DNA of 14,470 nt, taken from positions 1 to 14,470 of the forward strand of contig JAAZEW010000139.1 in assembly GCA_012512055.1 (NCBI GenBank), written 5' to 3'. The notes beneath the pieces were generated by a model that worked only from the letters and a program-made list of their open reading frames with translations, ran no database searches and was not told the DNA's origin. The stretch comes from Bacillota bacterium. Lineage in GTDB: Bacteria; Bacillota_G; SHA-98; UBA4971. Below are positions 6,845-13,970 of the stretch, piece after piece (the first letter of the stretch is position 1; each line of letters begins with the position of its first letter). The position numbers were made by a program, and so were the translations under genes.

Positions 6845-8569
6845 CTACACCTTGAGTCTGGGAGTATAGTGAGTATGGAGGAGTTCATGGGATTTCTCTC
6901 CGAGAGGTTTCCCAAGGAATTCCTTATACAGCTCCTGGATTTGAGGATTTAGGTGAGACTTACGAATCGGCATGTTCCTGTCTTCCTCATATATTGCACT
7001 GATCCTTTTCAACCTGGTTTCTGTGTTAGTAGGAATCGGCTGTCCGCCTCCGCCTATGCACCCACCGGGACATGCCATGATTTCAACAAAGTGATAATCC
7101 GCTTCACCTTTTGCTATCCTTTCCAGAAGCTTCCTTGCGTTCTTCAGCCCGTTGGTCACCGCTACATTGACAACGGTGCCATTGATGTCAACCTGGGCTT
7201 CCTTACAGCCTTCAATGCCTCGTACATCCTTAAAGTCGATGTTCTCCAACTCACTGTCAGTGACTACTTCGTACACAGTCCTCAAGGCGGCTTCCATTAC
7301 TCCGCCTGACGCCCCGAAGATAACTGCTGCGCCTGTGGATATACCCAGCGGGTCATCGTAGTCTTCAACAGGCAGCGACTGGAAGTCGAGCCCTGCCTCC
7401 CGTATCATCCTCCCCAGCTCTCTCGTGGTCAGGACGACGTCCACATCAGGATAGCCGCTTGATGTCATCTCAGGCCTCTGTGCCTCGAACTTCTTGGCAG
7501 TACACGGCATCACTGACACGACAAAGATGTCCTTAGGGTCAATGCCTGCCTTCTCGGCATAGTAAGTCTTGGCAAGAGCCCCGAACATCTGCTGAGGAGA
7601 CTTGCATGTAGACACATGCGGCAACAAGCTTGGGAAGAAGTGCTCAATGAACTTGATCCAGCCCGGACTGCACGAAGTAATGAGTGGCAATGCCCCTCCG
7701 GTGTTGAGCCGCTCCAGCAGTTCGTGTCCTTCTTCTATGATCGTAAGGTCAGCGGTGAAGTCCGTGTCGAACACTCTGTCAAATCCCAGCCTTCGGAGGG
7801 CTGCCACCATTTGACCTGTAACTCTGGAGCCTGCAGGCATACCCAGTTCTTCCCCGATGCTGGCTCTCACTGCAGGCGCAGTCTGAACTACCACATGCTT
7901 CGTGGGATCCGCCAGCGCAGCCCAGACATCTTCCGTAGCGTCATGTTCCGTCAAGGCCCCGACAGGACACACAAGAACACATTGGCCGCACATGGTGCAG
8001 ACTGCTTGCATGAGATCATCGGCAAATGCCGGGCCGACCATTGTGTCGAACCCTCTGTCATTGGGCGCAAGCGCGCACACAGATTGGACTTCCTGGCAAA
8101 CGCTTACACATCGCCTGCAAAGGATGCACTTGTTAGGATCCCGGACAATTGACGGGCTTGAAGAGTCTTTCGGAAATTCGCTTTTCTCTCCTTCATACCC
8201 GATGTCACGTATGTTGAACCTATCCGCCATCGCTTGAAGCTCGCAGTTTCCGGATCGCTCACAAGTCAGACACTCGTAAGGGTGGTTTGATATGATAAGC
8301 TCGAGAACAGTCCTTCGAGCTTCACGTACGGCAGGAGTATTAGTCCTGACTACCATACCATCTGAAGCAGGAGTGACACACGAGGCTTGCAAGGATTTTG
8401 CACCTTCAACCTCAACCACGCAAATACGACAGACTCCCACAACGTTGATATCTTCCAAGTAACAGAGAGTAGGTATGTCTACCCCAGCTACATGCGCCGC
8501 ATCGAGAATCGTTGATCCTGCGGGCACTTGAACCTTATTGCCGTCTATAGTCACAGTAAGCATATCCAT
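6845..8569 (-). CDS. hydA: [FeFe]-hydrogenase catalytic subunit HydA
   Basis: This 574-aa protein reversibly makes H2 from protons in the cytoplasm. Domains in order: [2Fe-2S] ferredoxin (C36, C47, C50, C64); His-Cys [4Fe-4S] site (H96, C100, C103, C109); two [4Fe-4S] motifs (C148, C151, C154, C158; C191, C194, C197, C201); the H-domain; and a C-terminal Fe_hyd_SSU segment (RNMPIRKSHLNPQIQELYKE). H-cluster motifs are TSCSPGW (298-304), MPCTAKKFE (354-362) and EIMACPGGCIGGGGQP (496-511). The first differs from the textbook TSCCPxW by a serine. The layout and size match the M3 type, like C. pasteurianum CpI. The Thermotoga-type HydA has an extra C-terminal [2Fe-2S] domain that is absent here. 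The start is ATG at 8569 with GGAGAG 9 nt upstream, 20 bp after hydB. Being last in hydC-hydB-hydA, it is the H2-active subunit of a trimer. No maturase genes are nearby. Confidence 0.96.
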   Translation of the reverse strand: MDMLTVTIDGNKVQVPAGSTILDAAHVAGVDIPTLCYLEDINVVGVCRICVVEVEGAKSLQASCVTPASDGMVVRTNTPAVREARRTVLELIISNHPYECLTCERSGNCELQAMADRFNIRDIGYEGEKSEFPKDSSSPSIVRDPNKCILCRRCVSVCQEVQSVCALAPNDRGFDTMVGPAFADDLMQAVCTMCGQCVLVCPVGALTEHDATEDVWAALADPTKHVVVQTAPAVRASIGEELGMPAGSRVTGQMVAALRRLGFDRVFDTDFTADLTIIEEGHELLERLNTGGALPLITSCSPGWIKFIEHFFPSLLPHVSTCKSPQQMFGALAKTYYAEKAGIDPKDIFVVSVMPCTAKKFEAQRPEMTSSGYPDVDVVLTTRELGRMIREAGLDFQSLPVEDYDDPLGISTGAAVIFGASGGVMEAALRTVYEVVTDSELENIDFKDVRGIEGCKEAQVDINGTVVNVAVTNGLKNARKLLERIAKGEADYHFVEIMACPGGCIGGGGQPIPTNTETRLKRISAIYEEDRNMPIRKSHLNPQIQELYKEFLGKPLGEKSHELLHTHYTPRLKV

Positions 8570-8589
8570 CCTGGTTCACTCTCCATTCT

Positions 8590-11500
8590 TTAGTCCTTCA
8601 CGTCGCACCGGAGACAGCGCGAAGCTTCAAAGAGTGCTTGAGCCTCAGTGAACTTATCAACGACTTCGTTGAAGTTGGCGTATCTCCGCTCAACGGGTAG
8701 CACACCTGGATGTTGCCTTGGCATCTGTTCCTCGTGGATTTCGCCGATCTGCTCCCGACCAAGGTCAGGGCTTACAGGAATCTCCCCGGTTCCGCCAAGG
8801 TACTTATCAATCTCCATTGCAGCGCGTCTACCGTCTGCAATCGCCTGAATTACAGTATCAGGCCCGTGTACACAGTCACCACCTGCGAATATTCCGGGTT
8901 CGCCTGTGGCAAGAGTCCTTGTGTCTGCAACTATCGTAGACCATCTCGTGGTCTCAATTCCGGATCTACCGGGCAAGACAGACATATCGGGCCTCTGGCT
9001 TATGGCAGGGATAACCATGTCCACATCAACAATGAAATTCGACCCCTCTATCTCAACAGGACGCCTTCGTCCGCTGCGGTCGAATTCGCCCAAGGACATT
9101 CTGACACACTCCATGTTAGTGAGCTTGCCCTCTCTACCTATCATTTTCACCGGCACAGTTAGGAAGTGTATCTTGATCCCTTCGCGTTCAGCCTCAGCTA
9201 TTTCCGCTTTGTCTGCAGGCATGTCTTCTCGCTGGCGCCTGTATATAATGTGAACCTCAGATGCCCCCAGACGAAGAGCAGTTCTGGCAGCGTCTATAGC
9301 GGCGTTACCTCCTCCTATTACTGCAACCTTCTTGCCAACCTTTGGATTTCTGCCCAAATTGACGTCTTGGAGGAACTCAACAGCGCCGATTACGCCGTCC
9401 AGGTCTTCCCCTGGCACTCCAAGCCTCTGGCTAACGTTGGCACCGACTGTGATGAGTATTGCCTTGTACCCGTCAGCCTTCAGGTCATCAATGGTTACGT
9501 CCTTACCTACCTTTTCTCCTGTGCGTATCCGGACTCCCATTCTCTCAATGTAGTCGATCTCCGCGCCGAGGATGTCCTTGGGCAGTCTGTACTCGGGGAT
9601 TCCCACAAGTAACATGCCACCCGGTTTCGGTAAGGCTTCGAACACCGTCACTTCGTGTCCCAGTTGAGCCAGGTAGTAAGCTGCGGTAAGGCCTGCAGGG
9701 CCGGCCCCGACAATTGCCACTTTAGTACCTTTCTGAACCTCAGGCTTCTCCACAGGGATTGGATTCTCGAGCTCATAGTCAGCAGCGAACCGCTTTAGCT
9801 CGCAAATGGCAAGCGCCTGGTCAAGTTGGGCTCTTCTGCATTTGCCTTCACACGGATGAGTGCAAACCCGGCCGCACACCGCAGGGAACGGGTTTTTCTC
9901 CTTTATCAGCTTCACAGCTTCCTGATATCTCTTCTGTCTGATGAGATTGATGTACCTTGGCACATCAACATCAGCAGGACACGCGTTCTGACACGGTGAT
10001 TCAAACAAGGAAGCACATACTGAAGCCGGACATTTCTTGTCTCTTATGTGAGCTTCGTATTCGTCTCTGAAGTAACGTATAGTAGTGAGAACCGGAGACG
10101 GGGCAGTCTGCCCCAAACCGCAGAGGGCTGTCTCTTTTATCCATGTTCCCAGTTTAATCAGACGCTCGATGTCTCCTTCGCGTCCTTCGCCTCGGGTGAT
10201 TCTGGTCAGAATCTCCAGCATCCTCTTTGTACCTATACGGCACGGAGCACACTTCCCACAGGATTCATCCTGCGTAAACTCTAAGAAGAACCTGGCCAAG
10301 TCTACCATACATGTGTCTTCGTCCATTACCACGAGGCCGCCTGAGCCCATGATCGTCCCAAGCTTGGTTAAGGACTCATAGTCCATGGGCGTATTGAGGA
10401 ATTCCGCTGGGACGCATCCGCCTGAAGGCCCTCCGGTCTGCGCTGCCTTAAACTTTTTGCCGTCGGGGATCCCTCCTCCGATATCAAAGACGACTTCTCC
10501 CAAGGGCGTACCCATGGGGACCTCAACAAGGCCTGTATTGTTGATTTTGCCTGCGAGGGCAAACACTTTCGTGCCTTTGCTCTTTTCCGTTCCGATGCCT
10601 GCAAACCACTCAGGGCCCCGGAGGATTATCGGAGGAACATTCGCGTAAGTCTCTACGTTATTGAGAAGAGTCGGTTTTCCGAACAACCCTTTACTGGCAG
10701 GGAAAGGCGGCCTGGGCCTTGGTTCTCCGCGCCTACCCTCGACTGAAGCAAGAAGAGCCGTCTCTTCTCCGCATACAAAAGCGCCTGCTCCGACCCTTAT
10801 ATCCAAATCGAAATCGAAGCCTTTGCCGAGAATATCCTTGCCCAACAGTCCGTACTCTCTGGCCTGGTTGATAGCGTGTGTAAGATGGGCAACAGCCAGG
10901 GGATATTCGGCTCTGACGTAGACATATCCCTGATTCGCCCCGACAGTGTAGCCTGCGATTGACATGGCCTCAATTATCGCATGGGGATCTCCTTCGATAA
11001 TGCTTCTGTCCATGAACGCGCCGGGGTCGCCTTCGTCAGCATTACATACTACGTACTTCTGGTCCCCCTTGGCTCTCCGTGTAAAGTCCCATTTCAAACC
11101 GGTGGGGAACCCTGCCCCTCCTCTCCCTCGAAGGCCTGAACTCTTCAAAACGTTTATCACGTCTTCCGGAGTCATCTCGGAGAGGACCTTTGCAAGGGCT
11201 GCATATCCGTTTTCAGCTATGTACTCCTCTATTTCCAGAGGATCGATCTTGCCTGTGTTTCGAAGTGCAATCCGAAGCTGTCTGTTGAAGAAAACCATGT
11301 CAGAATACGTAGGGACTTTTTGCATTGTGTCCGGGGTTACGTAAAGAAGTCTGTCAACTATTCTCCCTTTCAAAAGATGCTCCTTGACTATTAAACGGGC
11401 GTCGTCCGGTTTGAGATTTCTATAAAGGACCCCTTCCGGATAGACAATAATGATGGGGCCCAATTCGCAAGGACCCATACATCCTGTAACGATAACCCTG

Positions 11501-11622
11501 ATTTCGTCGGCGAGGCCTTGCTTGGTGATTTCATCATTAAGCGCCTGTTCAACATCTTTGCATCCTGACGAGGCACAACCCGCCCCGCCGCAAACCAGAA
11601 CATGTGTCCTGTAGGAACCCAT
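8590..11622 (-). CDS. hydB: HydB (NuoF-like) fused to a GltD/NfnB-like NAD(P)H flavoprotein
   Basis: The protein has 1010 aa; typical HydB has about 600. Domains: thioredoxin-like [2Fe-2S] (C11, C16, C48, C52); NuoF FMN/NADH core (GRGGAGFPTGLKW 166-178, CNADEGDPGAF 193-203, GAGAFVCGEE 278-287); SLBB region; NuoF [4Fe-4S] (C455, C458, C461, C501). From about 530 comes a Fer4_20-type unit with eight cysteines (C531, C536, C544, C548, C583, C587, C591, C595), then a GltD-like part. That part has FAD motif GAGPAG (639-644), nucleotide motif GGGNAA (770-775), YRR (794-796) followed by MPA, AGGDCVHGPDTV (913-924) and tail SRCLRC. The YRR pair is typical of NADPH-binding GltD and NfnB. So one chain has an NADH/FMN site and a probable NADPH/FAD site. 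The usual C-terminal 2[4Fe-4S] ferredoxin tail of HydB is replaced by this module. The start is ATG at 11622 with AAGGAGG 9 nt upstream; an in-frame ATG at 11676 lacks this support. The frame is continuous across the fusion. Confidence 0.93.
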   Translation of the reverse strand: MGSYRTHVLVCGGAGCASSGCKDVEQALNDEITKQGLADEIRVIVTGCMGPCELGPIIIVYPEGVLYRNLKPDDARLIVKEHLLKGRIVDRLLYVTPDTMQKVPTYSDMVFFNRQLRIALRNTGKIDPLEIEEYIAENGYAALAKVLSEMTPEDVINVLKSSGLRGRGGAGFPTGLKWDFTRRAKGDQKYVVCNADEGDPGAFMDRSIIEGDPHAIIEAMSIAGYTVGANQGYVYVRAEYPLAVAHLTHAINQAREYGLLGKDILGKGFDFDLDIRVGAGAFVCGEETALLASVEGRRGEPRPRPPFPASKGLFGKPTLLNNVETYANVPPIILRGPEWFAGIGTEKSKGTKVFALAGKINNTGLVEVPMGTPLGEVVFDIGGGIPDGKKFKAAQTGGPSGGCVPAEFLNTPMDYESLTKLGTIMGSGGLVVMDEDTCMVDLARFFLEFTQDESCGKCAPCRIGTKRMLEILTRITRGEGREGDIERLIKLGTWIKETALCGLGQTAPSPVLTTIRYFRDEYEAHIRDKKCPASVCASLFESPCQNACPADVDVPRYINLIRQKRYQEAVKLIKEKNPFPAVCGRVCTHPCEGKCRRAQLDQALAICELKRFAADYELENPIPVEKPEVQKGTKVAIVGAGPAGLTAAYYLAQLGHEVTVFEALPKPGGMLLVGIPEYRLPKDILGAEIDYIERMGVRIRTGEKVGKDVTIDDLKADGYKAILITVGANVSQRLGVPGEDLDGVIGAVEFLQDVNLGRNPKVGKKVAVIGGGNAAIDAARTALRLGASEVHIIYRRQREDMPADKAEIAEAEREGIKIHFLTVPVKMIGREGKLTNMECVRMSLGEFDRSGRRRPVEIEGSNFIVDVDMVIPAISQRPDMSVLPGRSGIETTRWSTIVADTRTLATGEPGIFAGGDCVHGPDTVIQAIADGRRAAMEIDKYLGGTGEIPVSPDLGREQIGEIHEEQMPRQHPGVLPVERRYANFNEVVDKFTEAQALFEASRCLRCDVKD

Positions 11623-11699
11623 GTTACCAAGCCTCCTTATCCTGGAACAACCACACAAATTTAGACCGACGCTCAAAACAAGCCGGAAACGTCATGACA

Positions 11700-12194
11700 T
11701 CACTCATACTTAGCCAATACTTCCTTCATTTGATCCGGCTTGACCCTCGCGTATATATCCTCGTTCACTCTGACCACGGGTCCAAGGCCGCACGCTCCCA
11801 TACACCTGACAATCTCCACCGAGAACCTTCCGTCATCAGTGGTGTCTTCCCCTTTGATCCCCAAGTCTTCTTCGAGTTTCTCCATTATGGCGTCCACGCC
11901 CTTAACATAACATGCCGTTCCCTTGCAAACACTGATAACATTCCTACCCTTAGGCTTCAGCGAAAATAACGCGTAAAACGTTACAACGCTGTAAACCTCG
12001 CTGAGAGGAATATCCAGCCCCTCAGCAATCATAACCTGGATTTCCCTGGGAAGATAACCCACCACTTGCTGGGCTTCGTGTAGAGTTTGAATCAGGACAC
12101 CCGGTTTCCCTTTGTAGTGTTTGATTATCTCCCTGACTTTCTCCCTTTGTTCATCAGTAATCTCGCTAATACATGTACACGTCTCACAGGCCAT
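11700..12194 (-). CDS. hydC: HydC, NuoE-like [2Fe-2S] subunit of the hydrogenase
   Basis: This 164-aa protein belongs to the 24-kDa NuoE/HydC family, which carries one [2Fe-2S] cluster in a thioredoxin-like fold and pairs with the NuoF-like subunit. The ligands are C90 and C95 (CKGTAC) and C131 and C135 (CMGAC). Residues of about 11-75 form the helical N-terminal domain (LIQTLHEAQQVVGYLP, VTFYALFSLKPKG). The N-terminus also carries three extra cysteines (MACETCTC), not usual cluster ligands in the family as far as I know. The start is ATG at 12194 with AAGGAGG 7 nt upstream. It is the first gene of the operon, about 70 nt after the predicted sigma-54 start site, and 77 bp before hydB. The adjacent genes make the HydC assignment more likely than a NuoE of complex I. 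Confidence 0.94.
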   Translation of the reverse strand: MACETCTCISEITDEQREKVREIIKHYKGKPGVLIQTLHEAQQVVGYLPREIQVMIAEGLDIPLSEVYSVVTFYALFSLKPKGRNVISVCKGTACYVKGVDAIMEKLEEDLGIKGEDTTDDGRFSVEIVRCMGACGLGPVVRVNEDIYARVKPDQMKEVLAKYE

Positions 12195-12273
12195 ACCTAT
12201 TCCTCCTTACCGATCCAGAGCCGCAAACGGGCACTGCCATACCTGCCGAAACGGGAACCACAGTCTATTGTAG

Positions 12274-12289
12274 TGCAAGGATCGTGCCA
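12274..12289 (-). promoter_or_regulatory. Sigma-54 (-24/-12) promoter of hydCBA
   Basis: TGGCACGATCCTTGCA on the minus strand (12289-12274) matches the sigma-54 consensus TGGCACG-N4-TTGCA in full. The invariant GG is at 12288-12287 and GC at 12276-12275, correctly spaced. Transcription would start near 12263, 69 nt before the hydC ATG. A sigma-54 activator gene lies next to it. No good sigma-70 promoter was found between here and hydC. Confidence 0.93.
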
Positions 12290-12324
12290 GTCCACACCGG
12301 ATCAGGCATATTTCCGCTAAAGCC

Positions 12325-12342
12325 TTGTGAAAGGCGTCACAA
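12325..12342. promoter_or_regulatory. Rex-like (or CRP/FNR-like) operator upstream of hydC
   Basis: TTGTGAAAGGCGTCACAA on the plus strand is a 6-bp inverted repeat with a 6-nt centre. It fits the Rex operator form TTGTGAA-N4-TTCACAA at all but one arm position. Rex senses NADH/NAD+ and controls fermentation and hydrogenase genes in many Bacillota. It also fits TGTGA-N6-TCACA of the CRP/FNR family, so the protein is not certain. The centre lies about 70 bp upstream of the predicted start, between the sigma-54 promoter and the proximal activator site. Confidence 0.6.
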
Positions 12343-12386
12343 AGTCAATCGGCGAACAGACAAGCAATGACAAAATCCGCCGGAAT

Positions 12387-12404
12387 TAATGCGCCGGTGC
12401 ATTA
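12387..12404. promoter_or_regulatory. Proximal palindromic activator site (putative enhancer)
   Basis: TAATGCACCGGCGCATTA (minus strand 12404-12387) is an 18-bp palindrome that matches the distal site at 12594-12611 at 15 of 18 positions. Its centre is about 132 bp upstream of the predicted sigma-54 start, a normal enhancer distance. The likely binder is the Fis-type HTH of the adjacent sigma-54 activator; this is inference from position and repetition. Confidence 0.6.
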
Positions 12405-12516
12405 CCGGCACGGATTCGGGCGTGCTCTGCTTCATTTTCACGTTCTTTGGAAAGTTTATTTATGACACGGATCTCAATTGCACGGAGCTATTAACAGTTG
12501 CAAGCTGGGGAATGAC

Positions 12517-12583
12517 GTTTGCATTGTCTCCTTGATTCCTTAAAGGCCGGGCGAAACCGGGGAATTCAGCAGTAAATGCAAAC
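12517..12583. repeat. Inverted 9-bp repeat GTTTGCATT...AATGCAAAC
   Basis: On the minus strand GTTTGCATT (12583-12575) and AATGCAAAC (12525-12517) are perfect inverted copies, with starts 58 bp apart. Both hold the TGCATT half-site seen in the two 18-bp palindromes, so they may be weaker sites for the same activator. Chance cannot be excluded for 9 bp. Confidence 0.35.
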
Positions 12584-12593
12584 AAGCATCGCA

Positions 12594-12611
12594 TAATGCA
12601 CACGTGCATTA
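12594..12611. promoter_or_regulatory. Distal palindromic activator site overlapping the activator stop codon
   Basis: TAATGCACGTGTGCATTA (minus strand 12611-12594) has perfect 7-bp arms around CGTG. Its first three bases are the TAA stop of the sigma-54 activator gene. It is about 340 bp upstream of the predicted hydC start, far but within reach by DNA looping. The outer TAATGCAC and GCATTA are shared with the proximal site. Confidence 0.55.
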
Positions 12612-13901
12612 ATGTGCATATTTCTTTAGCTTCCTGACAACGGTGGATTGGTTCACCCCGAGGGCCTCAGCTATTTCATAAGTAGTCTCATGCTCTTCCT
12701 TGGCCTGCTTGATTAACTGCCTTTCAACCTCTTCCACAGCCTCACGGAGTGGTATTACTCCTTCCACTGTCACCTTGGAATTGGAATTGACACCCCGTTC
12801 CTTAACATACTGAGGCAAGTCCTCTACACCGATTTCGTCTCCTTCTACTGTGACCACAAGCCGTTCTATAAGGTTTTCAAGCTCCCTGACGTTACCGGGC
12901 CATGAGTACTGGGTTAATACTTCCCTTGTCCCCCGGGAAATCGTTTTGCTGTACCGGTGAGTATTGTTATGTTTCGCTAAGAAATGATAAATCAAGGGAA
13001 TGATATCATCCCGTCTGCTGCGCAGGGGTGGGATGACTATTGGGACCACATTCAGTCTGTAGAAGAGATCAGCACGAAACTCCCCTCTTTCCACCATTTT
13101 TGCCAGGTCCCTGTTGGTGGCGGCAATTATCCTGATATCAACCTCAATAGGATGAATCCCGCCGACCCGCGTAAGACGACGTTCCTGAATAACTTGAAGT
13201 AGTTTCACTTGAAGATCAAGAGGGAGATCAGATATCTCGTCAAGAAAGAGTGTGCCGGAAGACGCGACTTCTATCATCCCGGGTTTGCCTTCGCGTTTTG
13301 CACCGGTGAATGCGCCGGCCTCGTACCCGAATAACTCGGATTCAAGAAGATTCGGAGGGATTGCTCCGCAGTTTATGGTGACAAAGGGGCCACTCTTGCG
13401 AAGGCTTGCATTATGGATGAATCGCGCGATCACTTCTTTTCCGACTCCTGATTCGCCCAGGATGAGAATAGTCGTGGTCACGTGTGCTACCTTAGTCGCT
13501 ACCTGCAACACTTTGCCCATTTCCACGCTGTATGCAATGATAGGGTTTCCCGCGGAATCACGGGACTTCTTAGCATCCTGAGATTCCCAGGACAGGAGAA
13601 GCCCGGCAGCTTTGGTAATGCGATCTTTATCGACACCTGGAAGAGCTTCGGCAAAGGTTTGATCAAGCTCTTTTGACACCTGCCCGCCTGAAGCCAATAC
13701 CCACAAAACTGCCTTAAGATCGTCTGAAAGCCTGAACGCGGTTTCAGGGCACACCTTGAAGCATGCGCCGCATCCGTCGCATCTTTGCGGATCCACGATG
13801 ATTCTATCTCTCACAGAGGATATGGCGTCAACAGGGCAGTTCGGAATACACACGCCACACCTATTACACTTATCGTCATCGACAAAGACAAATCCCGGCA
13901 A
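12609..13901 (-). CDS. Sigma-54-dependent activator with N-terminal double [4Fe-4S] domain
   Basis: The protein has 430 aa from the TTG at 13901. Residues of about 4-55 are a 2[4Fe-4S] ferredoxin (C12, C15, C18, C22; C41, C44, C47, C51) in the place of the usual receiver, GAF or PAS sensor. After a helical linker (55-120) comes the AAA+ domain: Walker A GESGVGKE (149-156), the sigma-54-contact loop GAFTGA (196-201), Walker B TLFLDE (217-222) and WPGNVRELENL (334-344). A Fis/TyrR-like HTH ends the protein (TYEIAEALGVNQSTVVRKLK, 407-426). It should use ATP to open sigma-54 promoters; the only visible target is the hydCBA promoter next door. The Fe-S domain suggests a redox, oxygen or ferredoxin-state signal (inference). 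A longer frame starts with TTG at 13952, but that TTG lies in the -35 box and the added residues lie over the promoter. GGGGGAG precedes the 13901 start. Confidence 0.93.
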   Translation of the reverse strand: MPGFVFVDDDKCNRCGVCIPNCPVDAISSVRDRIIVDPQRCDGCGACFKVCPETAFRLSDDLKAVLWVLASGGQVSKELDQTFAEALPGVDKDRITKAAGLLLSWESQDAKKSRDSAGNPIIAYSVEMGKVLQVATKVAHVTTTILILGESGVGKEVIARFIHNASLRKSGPFVTINCGAIPPNLLESELFGYEAGAFTGAKREGKPGMIEVASSGTLFLDEISDLPLDLQVKLLQVIQERRLTRVGGIHPIEVDIRIIAATNRDLAKMVERGEFRADLFYRLNVVPIVIPPLRSRRDDIIPLIYHFLAKHNNTHRYSKTISRGTREVLTQYSWPGNVRELENLIERLVVTVEGDEIGVEDLPQYVKERGVNSNSKVTVEGVIPLREAVEEVERQLIKQAKEEHETTYEIAEALGVNQSTVVRKLKKYAH

Positions 13902-13923
13902 CCTACTCCCCCCCACACAACAC

Positions 13924-13952
13924 ATTATACAATGGGATATCGGATACGGCAA
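13924..13952 (-). promoter_or_regulatory. Sigma-70-type promoter of the sigma-54 activator gene
   Basis: TTGCCG (13952-13947) and a consensus TATAAT (13929-13924) are 17 bp apart. Transcription would begin near 13917, giving a short leader of about 16 nt that holds the G-rich ribosome binding site before the TTG at 13901. The promoter lies directly after the ABC gene stop (13971). No terminator is visible between them. Confidence 0.7.
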
Positions 13953-13970
13953 AGTACTCCCGAATGCAGC

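Noticed and set aside
11623..11676. Longer HydB N-terminus from the ATG at 11676
   Set aside because: The extra 18 residues precede a strong AAGGAGG that fits the ATG at 11622, and the family's [2Fe-2S] domain begins right after that ATG.
11700..12194. NuoE of a respiratory complex I
   Set aside because: The next genes are a HydB-type fusion and an [FeFe]-hydrogenase with no membrane subunits, so HydC fits better.
12183..12240. 18-codon leader peptide before hydC (ATG at 12240)
   Set aside because: No ribosome site, no regulatory codon run, and it overlaps the hydC start out of frame; probably chance.
12541..12570. Terminator after the sigma-54 activator gene
   Set aside because: CCGG(N6)CCGG gives only a 4-bp stem and is not followed by a U-run.
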